From the NCBI RefSeq assembly GCF_003050835.1, contig NZ_QAOJ01000008.1, positions 1-64,000 on the forward strand: a stretch of 64,000 bases of DNA, read 5' to 3'. Each line of letters starts with the position of its first letter. Positions within the stretch are counted from its first letter, which is position 1. Positions 18,325-31,634 of the stretch are shown here, piece by piece. A program made the position numbers and the translations under genes. The stretch comes from Pseudomonas sp. GV071 (GTDB lineage Bacteria > Pseudomonadota > Gammaproteobacteria > Pseudomonadales > Pseudomonadaceae). The notes under the pieces are model-generated. The model was given only the letters and a program-made list of their open reading frames with translations. It did not search any database and was not told the DNA's origin.

Positions 18325-18924
18325 ATGTCCCAGGTCTTGGTTATCGAAAGCAGCGCCCGCAAACAGGGCTCGGTATCGCGCGAACTCACCGCGCAATTCA
18401 TCGCTCAGTGGCAAGCCGCTCACCCTGGCGACACGATCACTGTGCGTGACCTCGCCGTGGACCAGGTGCCACACCTGGACATGGACCTGCTCGGTGGCTG
18501 GATGACCCCAGCCGAGCAGCAAAGCGACGGGGAAAAAGCCGCGCTGGCTCGCTCCAACACCCTGACCAACGAACTGCTGGCCGCCGATGTGCTGGTGCTG
18601 GCGGCACCGATGTACAACTTCACCATCCCCAGCACCCTGAAGTCCTGGCTCGACCACGTGCTGCGTGCTGGCGTCACCTTCAAATACACCGACACCGGCC
18701 CACAAGGCCTGCTCACTGGCAAGCGCGCCTATGTGCTGACCTCGCGTGGCGGCATCTACGCCGGCAGCAGTTCCGATCACCAGGAACCCTACCTGCGTCA
18801 GGCTCTGGGTTTTATCGGGATTCACGACGTCAGCTTTATCCACGCCGAGGGTTTGAACCTGGGTGGCGAATTTATGGAAAAAGGCTTGAATCAGGCGAAG
18901 GCGCAGTTGGCGCAAGTGGCTTGA
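18325..18924 (+). CDS. azoR: FMN-dependent NADH-azoreductase
   Basis: 199 residues, flavodoxin-like fold. The FMN phosphate loop is ESSARKQGSVSR; PMYNFTIPSTLKSWLDHV contacts the isoalloxazine ring; TSRGGIYAG is the second FMN loop. AzoR enzymes reduce azo dyes and quinones with NAD(P)H in the cytoplasm. GGAG precedes the ATG. The leader carries a 7-nt tandem repeat, and a strong terminator follows the gene. Confidence 0.92.
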   Translation: MSQVLVIESSARKQGSVSRELTAQFIAQWQAAHPGDTITVRDLAVDQVPHLDMDLLGGWMTPAEQQSDGEKAALARSNTLTNELLAADVLVLAAPMYNFTIPSTLKSWLDHVLRAGVTFKYTDTGPQGLLTGKRAYVLTSRGGIYAGSSSDHQEPYLRQALGFIGIHDVSFIHAEGLNLGGEFMEKGLNQAKAQLAQVA

Positions 18925-18981
18925 GGTTGTAGATGATTCATTGATGCTCCTCCCTTCACACCCCCGCTCCTGGGTGTATCG

Positions 18982-19016
18982 GCCCGACAGATTCCCCATC
19001 TGTCGGGCATTTTTTT
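18982..19016 (+). terminator. Rho-independent terminator after azoR
   Basis: GCCCGACAGA-TTCCCCA-TCTGTCGGGC stem followed by A and seven T. Confidence 0.92.
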
Positions 19017-19029
19017 GCGTGCAATTAAT

Positions 19030-19140
19030 CGATCGGCTGCGCGTCGGCATGGCTGCGTTAAAAGAACTAAACCGTAGCTCTTTCGGCTAACTCGGTCCGC
19101 CCCCTCTGCCCGCCTGCGGGAGAGGGCTGGGGAGAGGGTT
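19030..19140. repeat. Two adjoining intergenic repeats
   Basis: 19030-19090 starts CGATCGGCTGCGCGTCGGC and continues GGCTGCGTTAAAAG, the left part of the 11064-type element with a different right part. 19096-19140 is a partial CCCTCTGCCC...GGGAGAGGG repeat related to 7402-7520. Together with the azoR terminator they fill most of the 420-base gap before the GntR gene. Confidence 0.55.
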
Positions 19141-19315
19141 TTGCTCCGCAAAGTGTGCGCAGAGGTAACAAAGCCGCACCGAGATGTGGCGATCCGTGCC
19201 GGTTTGATCCCCCTCGCCGCTAACCTGATCTCTGACTAACTCTTTTAAAAACAAAATGATAAGTAATTCCAGCTGCCCCTGGCCCATATCTTGCTAATTT
19301 GCATCTATGGATAAT

Positions 19316-19325
19316 TGGATCCAAA
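19316..19325. promoter_or_regulatory. Candidate operator for the adjacent GntR-type regulator
   Basis: TTGGATCCAA, a perfect 10-base palindrome 20 bases before the regulator's start codon and next to its ribosome binding site. Position suits autoregulation. Confidence 0.4.
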
Positions 19326-19345
19326 AATCCAGAAGGAGAGCGTTG

Positions 19346-20014
19346 ATGCATCTGGTCCCTACCTACGCCGAGCGCCAGCCGATGACTGCCGAAGAGGAGG
19401 CCTACAGCTTTCTGCTCGGCGCCATCTGCAAAGGCCAGTACCGTACCGGCGACCGTCTGATCGCCGAGGAAATCGCCACCGAGATCGGCATGAGCCGCAT
19501 GCCGGTGCGTGAGGCGTTTCGCCGGCTGGCGGCGGAAGGGTTGGTGACCTTGCGGCCCAACCGCGGGGCGGTGGTCAGCGGCTTGAACATCGACGAGATG
19601 CATGAAGTGTTCGAGATGCGCAGCGCCCTCGAGGGCCTGGCCCTGCGGGTGGCAGTGCCGAAGATCAGCGAGCGCCAGTTGAACAAGCTCGAGCGCCTGC
19701 TCGATGAAATGGATGAGTGCCGCGACGACAGCGCCGAGTGGGTCAGCCGCCATCGCGTGTTTCACCAATACCTGTGCAGTCTCAGCGAGCGGCCGCGGCT
19801 GATGCGCCAGATCAGCGCGCTGTATTCGGTGATCGAGCCGCACATGCGCCTGTGGCTGCAGCACGTGGAAAAACCTATGAGCGCCCGCGAGGAACACAGC
19901 GTGATCCTCGATGCCATTCGCACCGGCGATGCGCACAGGGCCGAAAGCGTGTTGCGCGAACACATTGAAGGCACTGTGCCTGAGCTGGTGCGCTTTCTTG
20001 AAACGGGCGTCTGA
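19346..20014 (+). CDS. GntR-family regulator, FCD (FadR) subfamily
   Basis: 222 residues. The N-terminal winged HTH has LIAEEIATEIGMSRMPVREA and the wing GLVTLRPNRGAVV. The C-terminal all-helical FCD domain has metal-site-type residues in EMRSALEGLALR, HRVFHQYL and EEHSVILDAIRTGD. An AAGGAG six bases before ATG 19346 decides the start over an upstream ATG at 19307. It is followed by a periplasmic binding protein and a gamma-glutamyltransferase, which it probably controls. Confidence 0.9.
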   Translation: MHLVPTYAERQPMTAEEEAYSFLLGAICKGQYRTGDRLIAEEIATEIGMSRMPVREAFRRLAAEGLVTLRPNRGAVVSGLNIDEMHEVFEMRSALEGLALRVAVPKISERQLNKLERLLDEMDECRDDSAEWVSRHRVFHQYLCSLSERPRLMRQISALYSVIEPHMRLWLQHVEKPMSAREEHSVILDAIRTGDAHRAESVLREHIEGTVPELVRFLETGV

Positions 20015-21217
<1,203 letters not shown>

Positions 21218-21252
21218 GCGCACGTCAGTTTTTACTTTTGCGAGTTCTGCCC

Positions 21253-22863
21253 ATGTTGAAATTTTCTGCCCATGAGTACCCCTACGGCTCCCAGCGCCAG
21301 AGCGTGTTCGCCCGCCGCGGCATGGTCGCCGCCTCACAGCCGCTGGCGGCGGAGGCGGGCATCGAAATGCTCCGGCAGGGCGGCAACGCCATCGACGCCG
21401 CCATCGCCACAGCGGCGGCGTTGACGGTGGTCGAGCCGACAGGTTGCGGTATCGGTGGCGACGCCTTTGCCCTGGTGTGGGTGAAGAACCAACTGCACGG
21501 TCTGGATGCCAGCGGCCATGCGCCACAGGCGCTGAGCATCGAGGCCATGCAGGCGGCGGGGCACAGCAAGATGCCGGTTTATGGCTGGGCACCGGTGACG
21601 GTGCCGGGCTGTCCGGCGGCCTGGGCAGAGCTTTCCCGGCGTTTTGGTCGCCTGCCATTTGCGGCGTTGCTGCAGCCGGCCATCGGCCTGGCAACTGACG
21701 GGTTTCCGGTGTCGCCGGTGGTCGCTCACCAATGGCAGACGGCATTGGAGGAATACACGCCCGAGCGCCAACCGCTGCTCGAAGAGTGGTTCTCCACCTT
21801 TCTCATCGATGGCCGTGCACCGCAGGCCGGCGAGCTGTTTCGCAACCCGGCGCAGGCTGAAACCCTGGCCGAACTGGCTGCCACCCAGTGTGAAAGTTTC
21901 TACCGTGGCAGCATCGCCCAGCGCCTGGCGGCGCATGCCGAAGCCACCGGCGGTTACTTGCGCGCCGGTGATCTGAATGACTACCGGCCAAAATGGGTGG
22001 AGCCCATCAGCGTTAACTACCGTGGCGTTGATGTCTGGGAAATCCCCCCGAGCGGTCAGGGCCTGATTGCTCTGATGGCGCTGAAGATTCTCGAAGGTTT
22101 CCAGTTCGATCAGCGCGACAGCCAGCTCACCTGGCACCGCCAGCTGGAAGCCATGAAACTGGCCTACAGCGACGGCCTGCACCACATCACCGACCCCGAG
22201 CAGATGCGCGTAGCGGTGGAGCAGTTGCTCAGCTCCGGTTACCTGGACAGCCGCCGCGCGCAGATTGGTGAGCGCGCCCAGCCGCCGCAGCCTGGCGACC
22301 CGCATGCCAGTGGCACTGTGTACCTGGCCACTGCGGACGCCGAGGGCAATATGGTGTCGTTTATCCAGAGCTGCTACCACGGCTTCGGCTCTGGCGTGGT
22401 GTTACCGGACAGCGGCATTGCGCTGCAGAACCGCGGCTCGGAATTCAGCCTCGACCCCGGCCACGCCAACAGCCTGGCGCCGGGCAAGCAGACCTTCCAC
22501 ACCATCATTCCCGGTTTCCTCAGCAAAGACGGCGAGGCGCTGGGGCCGTTCGGCGTGATGGGCGGCTACATGCAACCGCAAGGGCATGTGCAGATGGTGA
22601 TGAATCTGGTGGACTTCGGCCTCAACCCGCAGGCCGCCCTGGATGCCCCGCGCTGGCAGTGGCTGGGGGACATGCAGGTAGGAATCGAGCAGGAAGCGTC
22701 CCGCGACCTGGCATTTGCCCTGGCACGGCGCGGGCATCAGATCGAAGTGGCGTGTGACCGAACCGACTATGGGCGCGGGCAGATCATCCTGCGCAACGCG
22801 CAAACCGGTGTGCTGTGTGGCGGCACCGAACCGCGTGCCGACTCGCATATCGCCGTCTACTAA
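21253..22863 (+). CDS. Gamma-glutamyltransferase family protein (Ntn hydrolase)
   Basis: 536 residues, GGT family. The large-subunit region has MVAASQPLAAEAGIEMLRQG and GNAIDAAIATAAAL. The probable autocleavage and nucleophile Thr is T355 in ASGTVYLATAD, followed by GNMVSFIQSCYHGFGSG. No signal peptide is seen, so it is probably cytoplasmic, unlike classical periplasmic GGT. It lies 35 bases after the polyamine-type binding protein. Hydrolysis of a gamma-glutamyl amide taken up by the cell is a reasonable guess, not shown. Confidence 0.88.
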   Translation: MLKFSAHEYPYGSQRQSVFARRGMVAASQPLAAEAGIEMLRQGGNAIDAAIATAAALTVVEPTGCGIGGDAFALVWVKNQLHGLDASGHAPQALSIEAMQAAGHSKMPVYGWAPVTVPGCPAAWAELSRRFGRLPFAALLQPAIGLATDGFPVSPVVAHQWQTALEEYTPERQPLLEEWFSTFLIDGRAPQAGELFRNPAQAETLAELAATQCESFYRGSIAQRLAAHAEATGGYLRAGDLNDYRPKWVEPISVNYRGVDVWEIPPSGQGLIALMALKILEGFQFDQRDSQLTWHRQLEAMKLAYSDGLHHITDPEQMRVAVEQLLSSGYLDSRRAQIGERAQPPQPGDPHASGTVYLATADAEGNMVSFIQSCYHGFGSGVVLPDSGIALQNRGSEFSLDPGHANSLAPGKQTFHTIIPGFLSKDGEALGPFGVMGGYMQPQGHVQMVMNLVDFGLNPQAALDAPRWQWLGDMQVGIEQEASRDLAFALARRGHQIEVACDRTDYGRGQIILRNAQTGVLCGGTEPRADSHIAVY

Positions 22864-22898
22864 GCCGGATCAAAAATCGCGCCCTTCACCTCGCTCAA

Positions 22899-22961
22899 GA
22901 TCGAGCGAGCTAGAGAGAGCGGGGCAAGGCGAAAGCCGCCCCGCCGACGCACAGCCGATCG
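22899..22961. repeat. Dispersed repeat with GATCG ends, short form (minus orientation)
   Basis: Read on the minus strand it starts CGATCGGCTGTGCGTCGGCG and ends CTCTAGCTCGCTCGATC, the same ends as 11064-11179, but the middle is much shorter (63 bases in total). Confidence 0.55.
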
Positions 22962-22975
22962 ATGGGTAACACCCA

Positions 22976-23000
22976 TAAAAAAGCCCCGCAGAGCGGGGCA
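22976..23000 (-). terminator. Rho-independent terminator after glpD
   Basis: On the minus strand GCCCCGC-TCT-GCGGGGC is followed by six T, about 30 bases past the glpD stop. Confidence 0.88.
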
Positions 23001-23029
23001 GAGGTCTTGCTAGCACACACAGATTCAGT

Positions 23030-24556
23030 TCACGCCGCGTTGACTCCCTGCGGGCTTTGCAGATACGTACTCAAGCGCGCCTGCTGACCCGGGGTCATGA
23101 ACAGGCCCAGCTTGCTGCGGCGCCAGAGAATATCGGCGGCATCGCGGGCCCATTCCTCGCGGCACAGGTAATCCACTTCGCGGGCATACAGGCCGGCACC
23201 CATATGTTCGCCCAGGTCTTCCAGCGAGTTGGCGCCTTGCACAATATTGAAGCTGCGGCTGCCATAGGTGCTGGCCCAGCGGCGGGCGACCTGGGTCGGC
23301 AGCCAGCCGTACTGGTTGCACAGGGCTTCCACCAAGGCACTGCGGCTGCTCATCTGCTCGCCACCGGGCAGCGGCGCAGTGGCGGTCCAGCTTGCCTGCA
23401 TCTTGCTGAAGAACGGTGCCAGTTGGCCCATGGCCGATTCGGCGAGCTTGCGGTAGGTGGTCAGCTTGCCGCCGAACACCGACAGCAGCGGCGCCTCGCC
23501 AGGGTGGGCGGACAGCGCCAGTGTGTAGTCGCGGGTGACGGCGGAGGGATCATCCGACTCGTCGTCACATAGCGGCCGCACGCCGGAGTACGTGTGCAGG
23601 ATGTCCGCCTGGCTGATCGACTGCTTGAAGTGGGCGTTGACCACGTCCAGCAGGTACTGGGTTTCTTCGGCACTGATCGCTACCTGAGCGGGGTCGCCCT
23701 GATATTCGCGGTCGGTGGTGCCGATCAGGGTGAAGCGTTCCAGGTAAGGAATGGCAAACACGATGCGGCGGTCTTCGTTCTGCAGGATGTACGCCTGCTC
23801 ACCGTCGAACAAACGCGGCACGACGATATGGCTGCCCTGGATCAGGCGAATGCCATAGGGCGATTTCTGTTGCAGATCGTCTTTGATGAAGCGCGCCACC
23901 CACGGCCCGGCGGCGTTTACCAAGGCATGCGCGCGAATCGAATAGAGGCTGCCGTCGGCGCGTTCCAGGTGGATATGCCACAGGCCTTTGCTGCGCCGGG
24001 CGCTGACGCAGCGGGTACGGGTGTGGATGTGCGCGCCTTTTTCGCGGGCGGCCATGGCGTTAAGCACCACCAGGCGGGCGTCATCGACCCAGCAATCGGA
24101 GTATTCGAAACCGCGGCTGATTTCCGCTTTCAGCGGGCTGCCGGCACCAAAACGCACGCCGTGCGAGCCGGGCAGTTTTTCCCGTTTGCCGAGGTGGTCG
24201 TAGAGAAACAGGCCGGCACGAATCATCCACGCCGGGCGCAGGTGCGGGCGGTGGGGAAGAATAAAACGCATGGGTTTGACGATATGCGGCGCCTTGGCCA
24301 GCAGCACCTCACGCTCGGCGAGTGCTTCGCGGACCAGGCGGAATTCGTAGTGTTCGAGGTAGCGCAGGCCGCCATGGATCAGCTTGCTGCTGGCGGACGA
24401 GGTGTGTTGCGCGAGGTCGTCTTTTTCGCAAAGGAACACCGACAGGCCACGCCCGGCCGCATCGGCAGCAATCCCCACACCATTGATACCGCCGCCGACC
24501 ACAGCCACGTCATAGATTTCCGCAACCGTGCTGGTGGGGTTCTGCTTTGCGTGCAT
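23030..24556 (-). CDS. glpD: Aerobic glycerol-3-phosphate dehydrogenase
   Basis: 508 residues, FAD enzyme oxidising glycerol-3-phosphate to dihydroxyacetone phosphate at the inner membrane and passing electrons to quinone. The FAD-binding motif VVGGGINGVGIAADAAGRG is near the N-terminus, followed by SSASSKLIHGGLRYLEHYEF. Other family elements are SVFGGKLTTYRKLAE and a C-terminal cap domain. AGAGG precedes the ATG. A GlpR-like operator lies at 24589-24607, just upstream, and glpR is the next gene on the same strand. Confidence 0.95.
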   Translation of the reverse strand: MHAKQNPTSTVAEIYDVAVVGGGINGVGIAADAAGRGLSVFLCEKDDLAQHTSSASSKLIHGGLRYLEHYEFRLVREALAEREVLLAKAPHIVKPMRFILPHRPHLRPAWMIRAGLFLYDHLGKREKLPGSHGVRFGAGSPLKAEISRGFEYSDCWVDDARLVVLNAMAAREKGAHIHTRTRCVSARRSKGLWHIHLERADGSLYSIRAHALVNAAGPWVARFIKDDLQQKSPYGIRLIQGSHIVVPRLFDGEQAYILQNEDRRIVFAIPYLERFTLIGTTDREYQGDPAQVAISAEETQYLLDVVNAHFKQSISQADILHTYSGVRPLCDDESDDPSAVTRDYTLALSAHPGEAPLLSVFGGKLTTYRKLAESAMGQLAPFFSKMQASWTATAPLPGGEQMSSRSALVEALCNQYGWLPTQVARRWASTYGSRSFNIVQGANSLEDLGEHMGAGLYAREVDYLCREEWARDAADILWRRSKLGLFMTPGQQARLSTYLQSPQGVNAA

Positions 24557-24588
24557 GGCCGGCCTCTGAAGTCGAAAGTGAACGTTCT

Positions 24589-24607
24589 AATGTTCGATTT
24601 CGAAAAT
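24589..24607. promoter_or_regulatory. GlpR operator-like site before glpD
   Basis: AATGTTCGATTTCGAAAAT fits the GlpR consensus pattern (WATKYTCGWWWWCGMMAW) and lies 33 bases upstream of the glpD start. Confidence 0.6.
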
Positions 24608-24731
24608 GGTAGCCGAATGTTTTGCTACTGGCCAGCCATGCGAGTCATTCAGTCGCCGAGCGGTCGATTCTTTTGATGGGTAGGGCAAATACCGAGAGCG
24701 GCGGTATCCGCTGCTCTCGGAGCGGGCGGCG

Positions 24732-25490
24732 TCAGACCAGTTTTAGCTGAACTTTATGCTGGGCCAGCAGGCGGGCGAGGGCGGGCGACGGCGCGCGGTC
24801 GGTGAACAGCTGGTTGACCAGGCCGACCGAGCCCAGGCGCACCACGGCGTTGCGGCCGAACTTGCTTGAGTCGGCGGCCAGCAGCACTTGGCGGGCGTTT
24901 TCAATGATGGCTTGGGACACCCGCACTTCCTGGTAATCGAAGTCGAGCAGGCTGCCGTCGTCGTCGATGCCGCTGATGCCCATCAGGGCGAAATCGACTT
25001 TGAATTGCTGGATGAAATCCACCGCCGTCTGGCCGACGATGCCACCGTCGCTGCGCACCGTGCCGCCGGCCACCAGCACTTCGAAATCGGCCTTATCGCT
25101 GAGCTGTGCGGCCACGTGCAGGTTGTTGGTGATCACCTTCAAGCCACGGTGGTTGAGCAGGGCGCGGGCGATGGCTTCGGTGGTGGTGCCGATGTTGATG
25201 AACACCGAGGCGTGATCCGGTACCTGAGCGGCGATGGCCTCGGCGATGCGTTGTTTTTCATCACGCATCAGCCCGGCGCGCATGGTGTAGGCAGTGTTCT
25301 GGGTGCTCGAGGCTTCGCTGGCGGCGCCGCCGTGGGTACGACGCAACAGGCCTTGTTCGGCCAGTTGGTTGATGTCGCGGCGAATGGTTTGCGGGGTCAC
25401 GGCAAAGGCCTGCGCCAGCTCGTCGATGCTGACGTAACCGCGTTCGCGGGCGAGGTCGAGAATGTCTTGCTGCCGGGGCGCCAGGGTCAT
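24732..25490 (-). CDS. glpR: Glycerol-3-phosphate regulon repressor, DeoR family
   Basis: 252 residues. The N-terminal HTH ([45 protein letters not shown]) is the DeoR signature; the C-terminal sugar-phosphate-binding domain has [14 protein letters not shown] and [16 protein letters not shown]. It should repress glpD and glpK and be released by glycerol-3-phosphate. The reading frame extends to 25748, but the ATG at 25490 ([10 protein letters not shown]) matches the usual GlpR length. It lies 175 bases upstream of glpD. Confidence 0.94.
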   Translation of the reverse strand: MTLAPRQQDILDLARERGYVSIDELAQAFAVTPQTIRRDINQLAEQGLLRRTHGGAASEASSTQNTAYTMRAGLMRDEKQRIAEAIAAQVPDHASVFINIGTTTEAIARALLNHRGLKVITNNLHVAAQLSDKADFEVLVAGGTVRSDGGIVGQTAVDFIQQFKVDFALMGISGIDDDGSLLDFDYQEVRVSQAIIENARQVLLAADSSKFGRNAVVRLGSVGLVNQLFTDRAPSPALARLLAQHKVQLKLV

Positions 25491-25599
25491 GGGGGCTTCC
25501 TTGTTTTGCGCGGCATTATAAGCAACTTGCGTGACGATCAGGGCACGCGGGTCGCGCTCGACTTTTGCCAGGCCTGCCTCTAAGGTACGCGAACTTTGT

Positions 25600-25621
25600 C
25601 TGATTATTTTCACATTCGAAC
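25600..25621. promoter_or_regulatory. Weak GlpR-like site in the glpR/ybaK divergent gap
   Basis: TTTTCACATTCGAACAT shares the TTCGAA core with the 24589 site but only one half fits well. It overlaps the region just before ybaK, so it could place ybaK-glpK under GlpR. Confidence 0.3.
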
Positions 25622-26092
25622 ATGACCCCAGCCATCGACCTGTTGAAAAAAGCCCGAGCCGAGCACCGGGTGCTGAGTTACAGCCACGACCCAAAGGCCG
25701 CGTCCTACGGCTTGGAGGCAGCGGAAAAGCTCGGGTTGGACCCGGCACGCGTTTTCAAAACCCTGCTGGCGGCCAGTGAAAAAGGCGAGCTGTTGGTGGC
25801 GGTGGTGCCGGTGGCAGGAACTCTGGATCTCAAAGCCCTGGCCCACGCCGCCGGGGTGAAGAAAGCCGATATGGCCGACCCGGCAGCGGCGCAACGTTCC
25901 ACCGGTTACCTGCTTGGCGGTATCAGCCCGCTGGGCCAGAAAAAGCGCTTGCGCACCTTTATCGATGAAAGCGCCAAACAGTTTCCCACCATTCACGTGA
26001 GCGCTGGCCGTCGCGGCCTGGAAGTGGAGCTGGCGGCCGAGGTGCTGGCCACCCATTGCCAGGGTTCCTTCGCGTCGATTGGCCGCGAATAA
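25622..26092 (+). CDS. ybaK: Cys-tRNA(Pro)/aminoacyl-tRNA deacylase YbaK
   Basis: 156 residues matching YbaK/EbsC, a trans-editing enzyme that hydrolyses Cys-tRNA(Pro). Family marks are [15 protein letters not shown] (with the catalytic Lys), [14 protein letters not shown], and the late [15 protein letters not shown]. No obvious Shine-Dalgarno sequence precedes the ATG, so translation may start from a short leader. It is followed 54 bases later by glpK, an unusual partner. Confidence 0.92.
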   Translation: MTPAIDLLKKARAEHRVLSYSHDPKAASYGLEAAEKLGLDPARVFKTLLAASEKGELLVAVVPVAGTLDLKALAHAAGVKKADMADPAAAQRSTGYLLGGISPLGQKKRLRTFIDESAKQFPTIHVSAGRRGLEVELAAEVLATHCQGSFASIGRE

Positions 26093-26146
26093 ACAAGCAG
26101 GTTCGCCGCTGGCGATGTCCTAACGAAAAATAACAAGGAAGCGCAG

Positions 26147-27646
<1,500 letters not shown>

Positions 27647-27730
27647 CGCTGCAATAAGCGCCGGCTGTATCAGGCCGGTGTTCTGGCAAATGGGTATCGT
27701 GGGCGCCTTTCATTGCCAAGGAGCGCGCCC

Positions 27731-28513
27731 ATGTCCCTCGACTTCCACCAGATCGATGCCTTTACCCAGCAGCCATTTGCCGGCAACCCGGCGATTGTCT
27801 ATCGCCTGGACAACTGGTTGGGCGCGGCGCGCATGCAGACCATTGCCGCCGAGCACAACCTGGCGGAAACCGCGTTTGTGGTGAAAGAAGGCGCGGTCTG
27901 GCATATCCGCTGGTTTACCCCCACCTGTGAAGTGCCGCTGTGCGGCCACGCCACCTTGGCCAGCGCCTTTGCCTTGTTCACCTTGCATGGCGAAACCGCG
28001 CCGCAGTTGGACTTCATCTGCCAGTCCGGCGCCCTCAGCGTCAGCCGTGACGGCGAGCGCCTGGTGCTGGATTTCCCCACGCTGCCGGGCCAGGTGATCG
28101 CTGCCAGTGACGCGATCAAGGCGGCGGCGAATGCGCCTATCGTTGAGGTGCTGGATACCGGCAAAGAGTTGCTGGTGGTGCTGGAAAACGAGCAGCAGGT
28201 ACGTGATTGCCAGCCCAACCTCGCAGCCGTGGCCACGCTGCCATGGTTGGGCATGATCGTCACTGCGCCAGGCCAGCAGCATGACTTTGTCTCCCGCTAC
28301 TTCGCCCCGGCTATCGGCATTGATGAAGACCCGGTGACCGGCTCGATCCATTGCAGCCTGATTCCTTACTGGGCGCAGCGTCTGGATAAAGTCGAGCTGA
28401 ATGCGTTCCAGTGTTCAGCGCGCGGCGGCGAGCTGTTCTGCCGGCTGGAGGGCGAGCGGGTGAAAATCGCCGGGCACGCCGTACTGGTGGCCAGTGGCCG
28501 TCTCCATCTGTGA
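27731..28513 (+). CDS. PhzF-family isomerase/epimerase-like protein
   Basis: 260 residues, diaminopimelate-epimerase-like fold. The N-terminal repeat has QIDAFTQQPFAGNPAIV and the catalytic Glu region EHNLAETAFVV; the middle has VPLCGHATLASAF, and the second half EDPVTGSIHCSL. These define the PhzF family. True PhzF acts in phenazine synthesis, but no phz genes are here, so this is a generic homologue. AAGGAG places the start at 27731. Substrate unknown. Confidence 0.9.
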   Translation: MSLDFHQIDAFTQQPFAGNPAIVYRLDNWLGAARMQTIAAEHNLAETAFVVKEGAVWHIRWFTPTCEVPLCGHATLASAFALFTLHGETAPQLDFICQSGALSVSRDGERLVLDFPTLPGQVIAASDAIKAAANAPIVEVLDTGKELLVVLENEQQVRDCQPNLAAVATLPWLGMIVTAPGQQHDFVSRYFAPAIGIDEDPVTGSIHCSLIPYWAQRLDKVELNAFQCSARGGELFCRLEGERVKIAGHAVLVASGRLHL

Positions 28514-28594
28514 CGGGGTACCGCTGACAAGACGGGCGAGGCGCACTCGGGTGGTTATACTCCGCTAACGATCCTTACGGAGAAGGACCCGCCG

Positions 28595-29662
28595 ATGCCG
28601 TCTCGCCAACAACTGTTGCGTGTACGCCGGATTCTGTTAGCCAGCAGTGCCTCCCTGGGCTACCTGTTGCTGTGCTGGCTGGCGTTTGCTGGCGGCTTCA
28701 TGCAATTGACGGTGGCCGGCATGCTGTTGCTGACCATTGCCGTGCTGGCCAGTATGGCTGGCTTTCTGGCATTGACCTGGTTCAACCTCAACCTGCGCTT
28801 TCACGACCCCAGCCTGACCTTCCCGCAGATGAGCTGGGCGATCGGGGTGATCTTCGTCAGCGTGTATTTTGCTGAAAGCCTGCGTTCGCTGTTTCTGATG
28901 ATGGTGTTGGTGGTGCTGATGTTCGGCGCTTTCCGCCTGAGTTTGCGCGGCTTTGTGCGCATCGGGCTGTTCACCGCGTTGTGCTATGGCCTGCTGATGG
29001 TGGCGTTGATCCACAAAGGCGTAGTGTTCGATTGGCATATCGAGGCAATCCGCGCCCCGGCGTTTTTTGTGCTGATTGCCGGGGTGTCGATGCTTGGCCT
29101 GGAGATGAGCCGGCTGCGCAACATCCTCCAGGAGCGCAACCGCGACCTGCAGGTGGCGCTGGAGCGTATCCAGCAACTGGCGATCACCGATGAGCTGACT
29201 GGCCTGTACAACCGCCGCTTCGCCAATGAAGTGCTGGACCAGCAGAAGGCCTTGGCGGACCGCGGCACTTACGATTTTGTCCTGTGCCTGATCGATCTGG
29301 ATTTCTTTAAACACGTTAACGACGCCTACGGCCATGCCGGCGGCGATGCGGTGTTGTGCCAGTTGGCGAAGATTCTGCAACGGGTGGTGCGCGATGTGGA
29401 TTTTGTCGCGCGCATGGGCGGCGAAGAGTTTCTGCTGGTGCTTTCCAATACCAACGAGGTTGGCGCCATGCACGCCATGGAGCGCTTGCGCCAGACACTG
29501 AGCGTGACCCAGTGGGAAGGCTTTGCGCAACTGCGCATGACCTTGTCGGTGGGCATCAGCCGCTATGTCAGTCCGGAGCCCTGGCAAACCACCATGCAGC
29601 GCGGCGATCGCGCCCTGTACCAGGCCAAGGACAGCGGCCGCGATCAGGTGGTGGTGCTTTAG
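28595..29662 (+). CDS. Membrane-anchored diguanylate cyclase (GGDEF)
   Basis: 355 residues. Six or so membrane helices occupy residues ~10-175; a short coiled linker (RNRDLQVALERIQQLA) leads to the catalytic domain. The active-site motif is GGEEF, with an RDVD inhibitory site five residues before it, so the enzyme should make cyclic di-GMP and be product-inhibited. DELTGLYNRRF and DLDFFKHVNDAYGH are intact. Its stop codon overlaps the stop of the convergent ABC ATPase gene by four bases. Confidence 0.93.
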   Translation: MPSRQQLLRVRRILLASSASLGYLLLCWLAFAGGFMQLTVAGMLLLTIAVLASMAGFLALTWFNLNLRFHDPSLTFPQMSWAIGVIFVSVYFAESLRSLFLMMVLVVLMFGAFRLSLRGFVRIGLFTALCYGLLMVALIHKGVVFDWHIEAIRAPAFFVLIAGVSMLGLEMSRLRNILQERNRDLQVALERIQQLAITDELTGLYNRRFANEVLDQQKALADRGTYDFVLCLIDLDFFKHVNDAYGHAGGDAVLCQLAKILQRVVRDVDFVARMGGEEFLLVLSNTNEVGAMHAMERLRQTLSVTQWEGFAQLRMTLSVGISRYVSPEPWQTTMQRGDRALYQAKDSGRDQVVVL

Positions 29663-30710
29663 AGCTGGCTGCCGGGGGCGGCGAAGGTCACCACCTGTTC
29701 GGCGGCCAGGCGCACGCCGATTGAATCGCCGACCTGGCGCTGCACATGGCTGGGGAGCAGCGCTTCAACATGCCCGCCGGTGGTCAGGCGCAGGCGATAC
29801 AGGGTGTTTGAGCCTTGGAAGCTGGTGCCCAGCACCAACGCCTGTTGCTCGCCCTGTTCGGCGTAGGCGATGTCGTCCGGACGCAGCAGCACATCCACCG
29901 GGCTGCCGCTCGGCCAGTCGCGGGGCTGGCAACGCACCACGCCTAGTTCCGTCTGCACCGCTTCGCGGCTCAGCAGTGCACCGCGGACGAAATAGCCCTG
30001 GCCGATAAAGCTGGCGACAAAGGGCGTTTGCGGGCGGTGGTAGAGGTTGTAGGGCGTGTCCCACTGCTCGAGATGACCTTCCTTGAATACCCCGACCTGA
30101 TCGCTGACTGCGAAGGCCTCTTCCTGGTCGTGTGTGACCAGGATGGCGCTGGTACCGCGTGCCTTGAGGATCTCGCGCACCTCTTGGCTGAGGCGCCGAC
30201 GCAGTTCGTTGTCGAGGTTGGAGAAGGGCTCATCAAGCAGCAGCAATTGCGGTGCTGGCGCCAAGGCTCGGGCCAGGGCCACACGTTGCTGCTGGCCGCC
30301 GGACAGTTCGTGGGGAAAGCGCTTGCTCAGGGTCGAGAGCTTGACCAGCTCCAGTAGCTCGGCCGTCACCTGTTCGCAGTTAGCCTGCTCGCGGATGCCG
30401 AAGGCGACGTTGTCGGCCACGGTCAGGTGCGGGAACAGCGCGTAGTCCTGAAAGACCATGCCGATGCGTCGTTTCTCCGGGGCCTGGGTGAAACCGGCGC
30501 GGGAAATCACGCTGCTGCCTAACTGGATCTCGCCAGTCAACACCGGCTCGAAGCCGGCGATGGCGCGTAATGTGGTGGTCTTGCCGCAGCCCGAGGGGCC
30601 GAGCAGGCAACCGATGTCGCCGACGTTCAGCTGCAGGTTCAGTTGCTGCACCACGGGATGATCGCGGTAGCCGCAACTGAGGTCGCGCAGGCTCAGCAGT
30701 GCGGCGGCAC

Positions 30711-30714
<4 letters not shown>
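29659..30714 (-). CDS. ABC transporter ATP-binding protein (FbpC/PotA-like)
   Basis: 351 residues. Walker [11 protein letters not shown], signature [15 protein letters not shown], Walker [14 protein letters not shown]-loop VTHDQEEAF, and a C-terminal TOBE region ([18 protein letters not shown]). It resembles ATPases of ferric-iron, polyamine or phosphonate importers. No permease or binding protein is adjacent. Its start overlaps the argF stop by four bases (ATGA), so it is translated with argF. As I recall, P. aeruginosa has the same argF-ABC pairing. Confidence 0.9.
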
Positions 30715-31634
<920 letters not shown>

